A stretch of 60,000 bases of DNA from Adiantum capillus-veneris (lineage: Eukaryota; Streptophyta; Polypodiopsida; Polypodiales; Pteridaceae): assembly GCA_014529385.2 (NCBI GenBank), contig CM043958.1:148713293-148773292 (forward strand), in the 5' to 3' direction. Positions within the stretch are counted from its first letter, which is position 1; the number at the start of each line of letters is the position of its first letter. A program made the translations under genes and the position numbers. The notes under the pieces were generated by a model. It worked only from the letters and a program-made list of their open reading frames with translations, had not been told where the DNA came from and did not search any database. Below, piece by piece: positions 35,105 through 47,521 of the stretch.

Positions 35105-36744
35105 TCCTCCCCAACGTGAAAAATTTGAGATGTCTTTATCTCAAGAATACATCTGGATAAACTCTATGCTAACTACTTAGGTACATTTATCCTTTGTCTA
35201 AAGTAAAGATATCCTTTGATAATAGAATAGTCTTTAGCTTTATGCGTCTTATTTTGTTGAACTTTGATGAGATCCTGGTGCTTAAATTATTGCTCACTAG
35301 GATTAGTAGTTGCATCATACATTGCTGCTCTCTCATCAGCTTCATCACCCATAGTTGGTTCCCACTGCGGCATTGACTCTAGCGGAAGCTCCGCTTCCTT
35401 GTCCTATTTTTCCTCTTTCTCGGCCTCCTCTTCCGTTTGGTTGACCTTTCCCATTAACGTTCAAAGGTACATTATTAGCACCGGATGTTTGGGAAATCCT
35501 TTTTGGACATCGGCTTTTGTAATGTCCATACTCTTGGCACTCAAAGCATCTTATATTGGGAAACTCGGTAGCTGTCGTAGTAGCTACTACCGGACGATGG
35601 TCGTATGCAGGGTTGATTGGTCTGTTACTCCAGTTGTCTGGCCTGGCTCTCTTTAACAAATAGTATTAACTATCTTGGGTAGTCCTCTGAATCTCTTTAG
35701 CTAACGGTTTGGCCCTTAGTAAGGCATCTTGCAGAGTTGCTAGCCTGAGAGCTTCTAGTCGGTTGTTCAAGGGGTCGATGAGTCCTTGGCAGAACCCTGC
35801 TACTTGCTGTCCCAATGTCATCCTAGGAGCATATCTCCGAAGTGTGACGAACTTCAAGTAGTATTCTTCGACGGAAGAAGTCGGCTGTCGAAGTGAGAAA
35901 AACTCATTCATCTTCAAGGCTTTGTGAGCGGGTGGTAAGTATCACTCCATCACAACAGCATTGATGTCTTCCCATGACTAGGAAGATCCCTTGATATCCA
36001 AGTCCTCTGCATTGTTGTTTCCACCAGATCTTGACATCGCCAGACAAGCGGAACATCGCAAGCATGGTTTGGTTCTCGGGTTGAGTTCCCGCAGCTTCGA
36101 AATAGTCGTCCGTTGCTTCCATCCATACTTTCGCATCTCTCTCCACATTAACCCCTTCGCCTTTAAAGGTTGGAGGTTGAACTTGCTTAAGAAGAATCTT
36201 TTTCTCCTGAACGGCGGTATATAGCGTAGTAGACGGTACCTATCCAATGGTATAAAACTCATTACTATAGCACTCTTCTCAAATGAACCTAAGCTTTTCC
36301 ATACTCAAGAAGAAATTTAACTTTTTGGGCTTAACTAGCCTACTTAATCTGTACATCTATCACAAAGGATTTAACCATTCCACCATTAGTTTAGATTCCA
36401 TTGAATCCATCCAAAATTGTCCGATAAATAATGGTAAAAACTTTACTCGAGCTTTGATCCATACTTATAACTTTATGTGCATCAACAGGCTATCTGCCCG
36501 AAGCACTAGTCGCACCAGCGACTTCTCAAAAAACATAATGCGGACCCCACTGAATCCCAACAAGCTCAAAGAGTAAAACACTTTAACATCACTCAGGAGA
36601 CAATCCACTAAACAAATCCAATGTCATTATTTTGGGAAACATCATGCTCAAGCTTTGAGTACGAGCTATCCTACTATCCCTTATGTTTTAAAATTTCACA
36701 CAACATCATTTTCAAGTTCATAAAACTATAGCTCTGATACCAGG
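35105..36744 (-). pseudogene. R2 right internal region: gag with CCHC zinc knuckle
   Basis: It has the same plan as the left unit: acceptor before 36,206, PPTFKGEG, MEATDDYFEAAG, LAMFRLSGDVKIWW, then LGQQVAGFCQGLIDPLNNRL and the knuckle CFECQEYGHYKSRC. A frameshift lies near 35,990 and a stop near 35,663. The C-terminal tail is cut short near 35,345 by a 2-base-type change relative to the left copy. Confidence 0.8.
36731..36742 (-). other. Primer-binding site, initiator-Met tRNA (right R2 unit)
   Basis: TGGTATCAGAGC on the minus strand lies two bases inside the LTR end at 36,745, as in the left unit. Confidence 0.9.
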
Positions 36745-38653
36745 TGTGAGGTTCCCACCCCATCGTCTCAAACGATTGGGATTTAATGGTAAACCTGGTG
36801 GCCACTAGATCTACAGCGGAAGCAAACAAAGTGGTTTATGGTTCATCTAGCGGACGATCTCTCATCACAAAGTGAATCGAGTTCGAGCCTACTAGCATCG
36901 AGATCTAGTTTCACCCCACAGGAGAAGCGTGATTAACTTATCTAGCGATCCTATGACCCACCTTCCAAGAGGGGAGAAGTCCCGAGTGCCTTTTTCCCCA
37001 TAGATTTCAGGGGCACGTACACTTGAGATTTCGCCGCTCTTGGGGCAATGAGTAATACTAGCATCAATTTATAGTACTATGGGGACGGAGAGTTCCCGAC
37101 CAATCGGGACCACCCTTCTCATAGGCATTGGCAACCCGAGCGAAGCCCCCACTTTCCACCCCATACTCACACTTCCTTTGTTACCTACTTACTACCACAA
37201 TGGTTGTTCAACATATAAGTTCTTTGTTTATTTTTCCGATTCACAAGTTCTTTAATACAGCCCTTCAACCAGTATTGCAAAGCGACACCAAGACAGTAAT
37301 TCTAGTAAAAATTCACTCAAAAACACATTTATTTAAAGTTCCAATGCTCTGGAGGCAAAAAATCCCCCAGTGAGTGTTTGCATATTTACTGTTTGCATAG
37401 ATGAGAGGATTTCTCCCTTCCTAATGGTTAATGATGGATTAATTTTTCCTAATTAAATCCTAATACATGAGGAATTGATTCTAATTTAATTATTTACACA
37501 TTATGGAGTAATAGAATGCAATGGGCCATTCCCACCTCAAAGCTGACTTGATTTTTAATCACAACGGTGACTAGTGGATGATTCGTTAAACATGCACTAA
37601 ACTATGATTAAGAGTGACTAATTGCTTGCAAGATTACTAATTAGATTAAGATTTATGCAATAGATCATGGATACGGAGAATTAGAGAGTATCTAATGAGC
37701 ATTTTGACTATGATTATGCATACTAGACGCGGAATTAAGACTGGGATATTAGAGATGGAATTACAAGAAGCATGAATTAAATAAAACATTACCGAGGTTA
37801 CGGCTGAATTCCTCTCAAAATTCTGATGCAATGGACTCCTCGAGACGAGAAACGGGCAGCAATTTCCTCCTTAGCTCTTCTTCCAAAGACTATGTCCATC
37901 GGCGGCACCTCCCCAAGGGATGTGTGTGTGTAGGAGTGTGTGTGTGTGTACTCAGTGTGTGTGAGCATATATGTGTGCTGGTGTGTGTGTGAGCATGCTC
38001 TTATATAGGCTCACAAGATGAAAAATTCGAATTTGCCTGCTATATGCATCTAGAGGAGTACTCACTTCATGCATGGCAGCTCTAGTTGCATACTTACCAA
38101 GTGTCCCAACCTGCTAAAGAGCTCACTTAGTCTCTCTCTTGCATGGAAAGTAGCCCATGAGCCTGTGAGTGTGTGAGGGCACCCTCTACTGCCAAAATCA
38201 GTCTGCAGTGGCCTGGAATGTGTTCCCACACAGCCTTGAGCACCGGTGCCTCCCCGCACAACCTTAGGAAATTTTGGCTTTTGGCTAAAATGGGCCATAC
38301 GAGTCGGAATTTAATGTCGTAATTTGCTATACTAAGCCCCAACTAAGGTGTATCTGTATGAGTACCTGCCATATTTAGCAGCCCCCGGGATCCGAAAATG
38401 CATTCTTTCAAATTCGGGGTACGGGTGCAGTTTTTCGAGACAGTCAAAACTAGACGGGTCGGGTGACCAAAAACTTACTATTTTTGGAATTTTTTCACAA
38501 AAATTATTTTAATTCACATTTGAAAGCTTTATAACATTCTAAACATTATGGCATCGACAAATTTTGGAAAACTGCTAAAAATAGTAACTTTTTCCATTAT
38601 GATTGTTTCATGGTACAATGGTGTTCTTTTAACTCGGGGTTGGAGACCTTACA
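36745..38653 (-). repeat. R2 right LTR (1.91 kb, internal deletion of about 0.88 kb)
   Basis: It matches the other LTRs, but at about 37,377 it jumps from the AGTGAGTGTTT segment to the ATTTACTGTTTGCATAG segment. It thereby lacks the part that corresponds to 32,960-33,838 of the middle LTR. The lost part includes the 29-bp triplicate and the whole MAPV exon. Confidence 0.85.
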
Positions 38654-38659
38654 ATTTGG

Positions 38660-39511
38660 ATGCCGATACAGACCATTACAAGAAATCTTCAAGAAAGAGT
38701 CAGATTCCTAAGGTCAGAAGAGACGGAAACGATGTTGGTCGAAATGATTAAACCTCTTCATTAAAAATTTCCTTTCCAATATTCAAAGGTGGGAAGAAAG
38801 ATGATCCGGATGTTCATATCCAAGCGTTTGAACAGTATGATGAGTTGAAGAGTATTGATAAAGATGACTGGGGAGGATACTTTCCTCAGACATTGAAGGA
38901 TGCATCAAGGAAATGGTACTATCATTACCTAGCTTGCCAACTCAGATCATACAACAAACTGCTCAAATCTTTCCGACTAGAATACTCAAACAACAGAGGA
39001 GATGAGGATATCCTCTGTGAATTGGATAAGATAAAGCAAGGAAATATATCAGTCAGAAGCTATGTTGAGAAAATCAAGGATCTCACTAGGCAGCTTGCAG
39101 GAACCACCATCAGAAAAGAGGTTGCGAGCATGGTTTTTAAATGGGTTCTGCAGTAAAAAACTTAGGGAACAGGAGGTACCTGCACCAATGAAGAAGCTTA
39201 ATGATTTGGCGCAACGCACCCTGAAGCTCAAACAACAGGCAAAGAAGGAGAATAATCACAAGAAGAGGAGGTCCAGTGGTAGTAGCTCTTCCACTGAGAA
39301 TTCTGATTCTAGTAACACCTCCAGTAGCTCTGGAAGTAGCTCAGACAAAAAGAGCAAAGACAAAGCCAAGAAAAGGTCTTGGTCTAGAAAAATTGATGAG
39401 ATGGCCCAGCAGATTGCTAAAATCAACCAGACCAGACAACCAGTGAGGAGAATGGAAACTTGGTGTTCAAAGTGTAAATCCAAATATCATGTTTCCAATG
39501 AGTGTCCATAG
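38660..39511 (+). pseudogene. R1 gag, C-terminal part, with CCHC knuckle
   Basis: Gag resumes with DTDHYKKSSRKS, a stop at 38,750, then ISFPIFKGGKKDDPDVHIQAF and YFPQTLKDASRKWYYHYLACQ, the core of a plant Ty3 gag. A frameshift near 39,155 follows. Then comes a basic, Ser-rich segment with SSSGSSSDKKSKDKAKKRS and the knuckle WCSKCKSKYHVSNEC (CX2CX4HX4C). Confidence 0.82.
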
Positions 39512-40251
39512 TGTACTTATCCTCACTGGAAACTTGGTGTTCAAAGTGTAAATCCAAATATCATGTTTCCAATGAGTGTCCATAGTGTACTTACTGCAAA
39601 GCCTATCGCCATTTATGGAACAATTGTGGAATTCGTATTCATCATTTCAAGAAGAGAAAAGATCTGTCGATAGTGGCATTTACAAATGCTGAACTAGTTA
39701 GAGCAGAGACTACCAGTGTACCCCAAGAAGAGAAATCAGGTTCCAGTGGCACTGGTGCTTGGCACGATAGATACCAAGGAGGTACTGGCCTAGGCCAGGG
39801 TCGTGGTACTTTCCAGAACAGAAACATGAATTGTTATACTTGTGGCAAGTATGGGCATTTTGCGACTCAGTGTCCAGAAACACCTACTACTCCGGCTACT
39901 GAGGCAAAGGTCCCAGAGCCAGTTCCTATACAGGCAGTTACACGCAGTAAAGGGGTGGTCATTGAGGAAATTCCAGATGAGCCGGTAAAACCAGCCAGTC
40001 CTGAAAGTAGAAAATGGGCTCAGCAGAGAGAGGTGTGGAAGGCGAAATGTAAAGAAAAGGTGGTTGATGAATGGCAGGAGCAGAGAGAATTGGCGACAAA
40101 AATCATAGAGGATTTAGCCAAGAAGCTACCAGAGCAGCCAGAGAGTTCTGATGCTCAGGTCATTCAGAAGATACCAGACCATTCTTTTGAAAAAACACAA
40201 CCAGATCAGTCAGGATTTGGGATTCCTGAGACCATGTTGGCTGCAGTTTAG
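39451..40251 (+). pseudogene. R1 gag-pol linker with two further zinc knuckles and a 78-bp tandem duplication
   Basis: The segment coding the first knuckle (39,451-39,516) is repeated at 39,529-39,594. After a TAG the frame gives CTYCKAYRHLWNNC and, about 75 residues on, CYTCGKYGHFATQC, so three CCHC units occur in a row. A Pro/Glu/Lys-rich linker with REVWKAKCKEKVVDEWQEQ follows to the stop at 40,251. Confidence 0.7.
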
Positions 40252-40399
40252 GGACTGATGGAAGAATTAGGGACTGATAGAAGAGCTGAAGGCACCAAAA
40301 CAAAGGAATGGTATTGTGCGGAAATTTTTGAATTTTCAAGTTCTGATAACAACTTTGATCATGAGAGGGAGGAAATTCATGTCAAAATTTGCGACAGAA

Positions 40400-40877
40400 T
40401 TTAGAAATTCATAGTTGAGCTAGATGACATTAGAAAAACTTTGCCTGAAGCAGCGAAATTCATCAGACAGCGAAGCAAGGCTGAGGCAGAGGCAAGAGCA
40501 GTTGACTTGGCCAATATCAGAGATGATGAAGTGCCGGTGATCCAGATAGATTACAAGGTTAAAAGATCTTGGGGTCACACCTTCAGCAAAGAATAGGTAT
40601 CACAAACCTAAAACCAACACCTTTCAAAGTTTGAATGGCAGATCATAGAGTGGTGCAAGCAACAGGAATGATAGACAGTCTGCAGATAAGAGTAGGCAAA
40701 GAAAAGTTCAAAACTAGCTTTCTAGTACTGGAGGTGCAAAGTGTATATGGAATTCTACTAGGGCGTCTGTGCTTGCGAGCAGCAACGCAAGCTATTCACA
40801 ATTATGCGAATCAGACTCTAACAATACAAGGTGCCAGTAGCAGAATTCAGATCCATACAAACAACACTAGGAGCTAG
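40400..40877 (+). pseudogene. R1 aspartic protease remnant lacking its catalytic D(T/S)G
   Basis: The second half of a retropepsin is readable: MADHRVVQATGMIDSLQIRV, FLVLEVQSVYGILLGRLCLR and AIHNYANQTLTIQG, the usual LLGRPWL block with Leu-Cys substituted. Upstream, VIQIDYKV runs directly into KDLGVTPSAK with a frame change. The expected DGGS/DSG active-site stretch between them is gone. The protease is dead. Confidence 0.65.
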
Positions 40878-40919
40878 AGAAAGGAACTAAGACCTGAAGA
40901 GCTTTGCCTGAAGTATAAG

Positions 40920-42390
40920 GTGAGGAAAATTGAGAGGATGCTAGCGGCAATGAATATTTTTTCACTAGTTGAAATAGACCTCAATTCAATCTTACTGGAC
41001 AAAGATCAGACTGAAATGCAAAAGAGGCAATTTCCATATCAGTTCACTAAACTGAACTTTGGGGAACGACCAGTTCAGCTGACTGGAAGGCCGGAAGAAC
41101 CAGTTGATTCTAGTATACCAGCGGCTTATGAACAAGAATATTCTGTAGACGATACTAAAATTCAGAATAGTGGTTCAAAGCTCAGAGGACCGTCTTGGAA
41201 TAATGCTGAGGAGTCAACCAAACAAAAAGGTGGTGGGCCTAATTGGCTGCTTCCAGATGATCAGGAAATAGAGGAATGGAATCTGGGTTCAGTGGAAAAT
41301 CCTAAAATGATCAAAGTCAACAAGCATCTAAATCCAGTAATGAAAGAAAAGGCCCGACACATGTTCCAGCACTACAAAGATGTGTTCGCATGGGAACATA
41401 CTGATCTCAAGGGAGTAGATCTAGAGGTATGTCAACATCGAATACCATTGAAACGAGATGCCAGACTAGTACGGTTGCAAAGGTACAGAATGAATCCCAA
41501 TTATGCCAAGAAGGTCAAGGAAGAGATTGATAACCTTCTGAAGTCTGGATTCATTACTGAAGTAGCCAGTAGTGATTGGTTATTTCCCATTGTGGTGGTA
41601 CCTAAGAAGAATGGAAAGCTTCGAGTCTGTGTGGATTATCGAAAGCTGAATGCTCACACCATCAAGGATCCATTTCCCTTACCTTTTACAGACATGTTGC
41701 TTGACGAAATTGCAGATTATGAGATGTATAGCTTCATGGATGGTTATAGTGGTTATAACCAGTTACAAATTGCTCATGAGGATCGGAGTAAAACGACCTT
41801 CATTACTGAGTGGGAGCATTCATGTATCTGGTGATGCCATTTGGTCTTTGCAATGCTCCAACGACTTTTCAATGATGTATGATGGAAATATTCACTGAGT
41901 GGGGAGCATTCATTTATCTGGTGATGCCATTTGGTCTTTGCAATGCTCCAACGACTTTTCAACAATGTATGATGGAAATATTCATTGAATTTCTCCACCG
42001 ATTCCTTGGTATCTTCATGGATGACTTCACTGTATATTCAACAGAGGAGAAGTATTTACTTTTTTTGGAAATGGTTTTTCAGTGCTGTCAGGAAAAGCGA
42101 ATCTATTTGAACCCATTCAAATCTGTTTTCTTGGTCTGGAAAGGACAGCTACTGGGCCATGTAGTGCCCAAGAATGGTATAGAAATGGCCAATGACAAGA
42201 TTCAGTGTGTCCAAAAGGCCAAGGCTCCTCGCAATGCATCAAAGTTAAGTTCTATCTTGGGATACATCAATTTTTATAAAAGATTTGTCCACGAGTTTGC
42301 TTCCCAAGCATTACCTTTGTATGAACTCACAAAAAAGACCAGCAAGTTCAGTTGGACTGTTGAATGTGAGGAAAGTTTTTAGAGTTAGTA
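40920..42390 (+). pseudogene. R1 reverse transcriptase
   Basis: Ty3-type RT blocks in order are HRIPLKRDARLVRLQRYRMN, SDWLFPIVVVPKKNGKLRVC, VDYRKLN, FMDGYSGYNQ, FGLCNAPTTFQ, then the catalytic FMDDFTVYS, LGHVVPKNGI and LGYINFYKRFV. An 82-bp tandem duplication (41,808-41,889 and 41,892-41,975) near the LVMPFGLCNAP block breaks the frame. Without it the domain would be continuous. It ends at a stop near 42,380. Confidence 0.85.
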
Positions 42391-43019
42391 AAGAATGTTA
42401 TTATCAGCAAGCCAGTACTTCGACAGCCGAATTGGGATGTCATTTTTCATGTACATGTAGATGCTTGAGGACTGGCAATGGGAGCAATATTGGATCAGCC
42501 AGAAGGTAGAACTAATTATCTAGCATATTCTGCCAGTCGAAGATTCAATCAGGCTGAACAAGGGTATACCACTACTGAAAGAGAAGCCTTAGGAATGGTT
42601 TTCAGCACTATCAAATTCAAACACTATTTGTTGGGCAAGCTATTTCATTTTTATGTGGATCGTTAGGCACTATTATTTTTTATCAACAAAGTCATTATTC
42701 AAGGCAGACTGATAAGATGATGATGTTCCTAATGGAATTTGAGTTTTGCATTTTTCATAAGCCTGGTAAAACCCATTGTGGTGCTGATTTCTTGTTCAGA
42801 AGTACGGATGGCTACTTTGAAGCATCTTTGAGAGATGAGCTAGTGGATGATGAACTACTTCAGATAACAACTGAAGAAACGACTGCTCCAGAGTTGTATG
42901 ATGTATATCAGTTTCTTTCTAAGGGAGAATTTCCAGACAACTGGACGCAGAATCAGAAGAAGGCACTGATTATTAAGAGTCTGAAGTTCACCATCATTGG
43001 CGGATCACTTCAAGATTGA
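42391..43019 (+). pseudogene. R1 RNase H and connection domain
   Basis: ILDQPEGRTNYLAYSASRRF, YTTTEREALGMVFSTIKFKHYLL and HFYVDR (with a TAG in place of the usual Gln/His) mark RNase H. After a shift come EFEFCIFHKPGKTHCGADFL and a linker. Several stops and frameshifts are present. Confidence 0.75.
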
Positions 43020-44110
43020 GAGTAGATGGAGTCCTTCAAAGATATGTACCTATGAAAGACAGAATGTAAGTAATTTCAGAGGCACATAATGGGGATTCTG
43101 GAGGACATTTCTCTACTGATATCACTTACAAGAAAATTTTGCAGGCAGGTTTGTGGTGGCAAACTTTAATAGACGATGTTAGAAGCTTTTGTAAAACATG
43201 TGATGGGAAGACCCACAGCAACAGACATGACTCCTCTAACTCCAGTTCAGCCACTGGGAGTGTTTATGAAATGGGGTCTAGATTTTATGGGTCCATTCAA
43301 GAAAATCACTTCTAGGAAGAATAGGTATATATTGATGGCTACTTGCTATGTTACCAAATAAAGCTCTTCCTGACAACAATGCGAAGTCCACTGCTGTGTT
43401 CTTCTTTGAAAATATCATATGCCGTTATGGATATCCTGTAGAGATTGTATCTGACCAAGGAACACACTTTATAAATGATACTATGGACATTTTAATGGAA
43501 ATGCTCTCAGTAAAGCATCGAAAATCAACACCATATTATGCTCGATGCAATGGGCAAGCAGAGAGAAGTAACAAAACTGTCAAGACCATTCTCACTAAGA
43601 TTGTGCAGAAGGTGCCGCACCAGTGGGATTTGAAACTTCAAACTGCTCTATGGGCATATAGGATAGCCTATAAGGTCACCACTGGACTAACACTATTTAG
43701 AATGGTGTATGGCATTGAAGCTGTTGTGCCTATGGAGTTTGTAATTCCCAGTCGCAGGATGGCAGTGGAGTATGTATTGGATTTTAATCACAATCTGAAA
43801 CAAAGACTGGAGGAGTTAACACAGCTGGATGAGTTTGAGACAGCGAGCTATGCTGGAACAGGAAATTGTTCAGCAAAGACAGAAACACTGGCATGATCGA
43901 AGAATCAAAGTTAGGGAATTTCACAAGGGAGATTTGGTTCTGTTGTATCAATCAAAACTAGGTCCTAAGAAACCAAACTTAAAGATAGCTTGGTCTGGTC
44001 CATATTGGGTGTTTTCCAATGGCACAATAAGATTGAAAGATTTCTCTAGATTACTATTGCCAGGCGTTTATAATGGGGCCAAAATCAAGCTATACTATTC
44101 CAATGACAAA
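43020..44110 (+). pseudogene. R1 integrase
   Basis: An HHCC-type zinc finger is readable (EAHNGDSGGHFSTDITYKKI, then FCKTCD). It is followed by the catalytic core with WGLDFMGPF, EIVSDQGTHF and NGQAERSNKT, so the D, D and E positions are all visible. The C-terminal part has FHKGDLVLLY and KIAWSGPYWV. Stops and shifts at about 43,065, 43,200 and 43,361 disable it. Confidence 0.82.
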
Positions 44111-45524
44111 GAGACTTCCAAGGATGAGAATACTGGTATTCTGGGAGCTGAAAACCAGGAAAATTTAGAATCAGTTATTCTAAGCTTGTTTCATGTACAA
44201 TCAGTACCAGATCCAATCAAAGAGGTAGCTCAAGGGTCAGAGAAGTCCCAATACGACAAAACTGTGTCAGTAGCAGAATCTTTAAAGTGTCAGCACCAAT
44301 ATCAGTTTTTATGGGGAAAAGGGCCAGTTGGACCATCAGTAGTAATCATTGCAAGGAACATGGAGAGTCTTAGCCAATGCATGTATGACACATCATTTGT
44401 GGTGCACAGGACTCTAGGAACGGTAAGTAGTGGAGCTTTTATGGCACGAACGCGTATAACAGTAAGCATTTTTCCTCATAAATCTCTTGCGCGACGGTTT
44501 CCTGCTGTCACACATTCGCCATCACCAAGCTCCAAAGCCTCCTCACTGCAACCACAGAATTCTTCATCAAAAGCAATGATCGATTTCTATTTGTCTCTAC
44601 TCGACACACTTGGATACAAATTTGAATATTCGGGTGGGTCTTCTTCTTCTTCCACAGAGGCATTGTCTTCACCTTGTATGGGCCGAAGAAAAATGTCGGA
44701 TAAGATGCAGGACACTATAGAAGAGACTCAATCACTTATCACCTCTATCAAAGCCTCCCTACCACTCATTCCCCATAGTAAGATGCAGCGGTATGTGTTT
44801 ACTGAGCAAACAGAAGCGTTGCTACGACTGTGGTGGTGCAAGCCACAAGAATAGAGTTCGACACAACCATCATTAGGCAGGTTCTCGATTCCTTCAATGC
44901 TGGTGAAGGCAGTGCTATGGTGTATGGAATTAAAGTGTCGGCAACTCCAAGCAACATTGCTTATGATTTCAAGATGCCAAATGAGCCGAAGCCGGCTATG
45001 GCAACTGCAAAGCATATTGGTGCAACTCTGAAGGAAGATAACGCAGCCAAGAAAAAATATAAGGCCAATGCACAAGGGGTTCCAGTAGTAGCAGGTCTGG
45101 ACGTTCCAATTGCTTATTAGTTTGTGGCTGAAGCTGTGAGTTTGAAGAACAACCCCACATATGTTTCAGAAAATTTGTTTGCTATATTACTAGCAAAGAG
45201 ATTGGATGCCAAGGCATCAATCAACCTATATCAGATATTGTCTCATAATGTGCTCCAATAGACCGCCAAGTAAAAGTCTCAGACTGTTTTTAAAACCTTG
45301 TATTTCTGGCAGTTTCTCTACTGGGAAACTTCTCTAGATGCTCATCATCAAGTACGGATGGCGTGGAGTCAAAAACCCATCCCAGCGACTAACAATGTTG
45401 ACTTATCCTCTGATGAAGAAACCCCAGGCACTTAGTTGGCTCTTACTGGTCAGAAGAGAAAGGGCACACAGGAGGAAACTGGCAGCTCTAAGAGACCAAA
45501 AACTACATTGGCTAAGTGGAGTGT
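44111..45524 (+). pseudogene. R1 extra ORF downstream of integrase, first part, cut by R3
   Basis: Past integrase the sequence stays gene-like: a Ser-rich stretch (44,510-44,680), then MSDKMQDTIEETQSLITSIK. From 44,850 comes a segment EFDTTIIRQVLDSFNAGEGSA to NLFAILLAKRLDAKASINLY, with stops at 45,118 and 45,259. It resembles the gag-like extra proteins found 3' of pol in large plant Tat/Ogre elements, but I cannot name the domain. The frame ends at LAKWS, where R3 begins, and resumes at 55,215. Confidence 0.5.
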
Positions 45525-47107
45525 TGTCATAAAACCTAATATATAATTCTCCTAAATGATTTTCTCATGTTAGTCTGATCATTTAATATGGGGAAGTTCC
45601 AGGGGAGAAAAAGCTAGAATGTTGGTTAACCTGGCAGACTGGCCCCAATAGGGATCCAAAGGAGGGAAAATAGGGATCCAAAGGGGAGGCCATCTGCAAA
45701 AGAGCATTGTGCAACAATGGGCTTAAAAGACCCTAAGGTTCATCCCATTAAGACTTCCAAAATGCTAAGGTTCCAATTCAAAGGTTGTGTCCAAAGGTCA
45801 AATATTAGGGAAATTGGATTCTTTGTGTGTGTCCCAAAAGTCTTAATGAATCCCTACATAGGAGGGGTCAAGGAGATGAGAGAGAAACTCACACACACAC
45901 ACACACACACGCACATAAGCTCCCTTTACACAAAGGGAATGAGGGACACATGTCATCTCCATAGCCCAGATGCCCACAAGGTGTACTCAAATCCTATTGG
46001 ATGACCTTAGAGGTGGACCAATGAGAGTTAGGCTAGAGTAAATCTAGTTTAATCAATTTAAAAACACTTAATAAAAGAACCAATAATAATTAAGCACTCT
46101 AGAAGACTATTGGACAGTCTCCCAAGGGGTCCAATGAGCACTCAACAGCTCAATGGCTTGCCTGATTCCTATTGGCCAGGAGGCAAAGGCGTCCAATGAG
46201 AGTTTAGTTGCATTTATTAATTACCTAAAGCTCTCACAAAGGAAAAGGGGACACATGTCAGAAGGCTATCACTTATGATGCTTAATTTCCATGGCTGAGG
46301 CTGGGGAGGTCCAATAGGATGTGAGCATGAGCAAATAGCAAGAGGGGTCGACCAAGAGAGAGAGGGGGGTGATTTTTCAAAGGCACTATGGAATTACACA
46401 CTCACACAATCTATGTGTGAAGCAAGAAGACTCTCTATCTTGTTCTCAAGCTTTGATGGAAAGCTTACCACCTACTCCAAGCTTATGAGAAGGGAGGCCT
46501 ACACCAACAACTCTTGGCTTTGTGATGCAAATCCAACCAAGAGCCAAGCTTCAATGCATGCTCATCTCCTCTACCATGCTAATTACTAAGCTAAGCTACG
46601 CTAATAAGAGGGATTATGTGAGTAGATGTATATATTTCTTGTAAGAATACTCCTTCTTCCTCTCAATCTACTCTCATACCCCGCTAGCTCTCACCATCTT
46701 CGAAGGTGTGTGAGGTCTTGGGTCTGAGACCATGAGGGAGTTGATGTTGTGTTCAATAAGTGTTGTGCTTAGTGATTGAAGTTTCCATCTTCATAGCACT
46801 AGCTAGTATTGAAGGAACATAGAGAATTGTATTGTAAAATGTCTCTCTTGATGGGAGAAACCATAATAAAAGCCTTTTGGAGGGGGGACTAGCTCCATGC
46901 AAATCTGGTCCTCAACTGTTGTCAATTGCTTAATTTCTCTCTCTTTTGAAGTATTGTTCATGCTATCTAACTAGGTGTTATACTTTTTGTTGCTCTCTCC
47001 ACCCAAGCACTCTTGTTATTCTCTTTAGGAATCTATTCTAATGAAATGCTCACTATGTTCATGCTATTTTCCGCTACACACAAGCTACTAGGCCATTAAA
47101 TGTTACA
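45525..47107 (+). repeat. R3 5' LTR (1.58 kb)
   Basis: It starts TGTCATAAAACC and ends AAATGTTACA. It holds a short (CA) tract at 45,890-45,910, whereas the 3' LTR has a long (CT)(CA) tract at the same place. It is otherwise closely similar to the 3' LTR. Confidence 0.9.
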
Positions 47108-47120
47108 TTGGTACCAGAGC
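47108..47120 (+). other. R3 primer-binding site
   Basis: TTGGTACCAGAGC follows the LTR directly. It differs at one base (C for T) from the initiator-Met site TGGTATCAGAGC. Confidence 0.8.
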
Positions 47121-47521
47121 ACAAGGTTTCTCTTTTCTTGCTCAGGAAGGGAGGTCCTCAAGCTAGCTATAAATGGTTGGTATTATTAATTGCATCTAAG
47201 TAAGTAGAATAGGGATTTTTCAGCCTTGCAGTGCGCCTACCTTTGTGCAGATAACGAGGCATCACCATTGAGAGCTATGGTCTTAACAGTGGAGTCCTAC
47301 GAGGCTTGCCTACGGCTTTGCCTACGGCTTAACCACTATTGAGTTATTAGAAGCTTGACAAAAGCCAGTGCTGCTTTGGTGTTGAACGACCCTCTCTTCT
47401 ATTCCTTGCAATTAATGGTATTCAAGCCACGAGTACAGTAGCTTGAGTGCTTTTTCTAAAGGGGTAAAGAGGAGTAGCAACTAGGGCTTGAAGTGCCAAA
47501 GTACACCTAAAAGTTGTTAGA

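Larger units (their letters stand above)
27888..38653 (-). mobile_element. R2: gag-only LTR element in tandem LTR-gag-LTR-gag-LTR form
   Basis: Three LTRs (27,888-30,695; 32,339-35,104; 36,745-38,653) alternate with two internal regions of about 1.64 kb, all on the minus strand. Each internal region starts with a perfect initiator-Met primer-binding site, encodes only gag, and ends with a purine tract (GTTGGGGAGGA at 30,706-30,696). No protease, RT or integrase is present, so it fits the TR-GAG class of non-autonomous elements. Flanks are ATTGG on the left and ATTTGG on the right, a near-match target duplication. The tandem form probably arose by unequal recombination between two copies. Confidence 0.88.
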
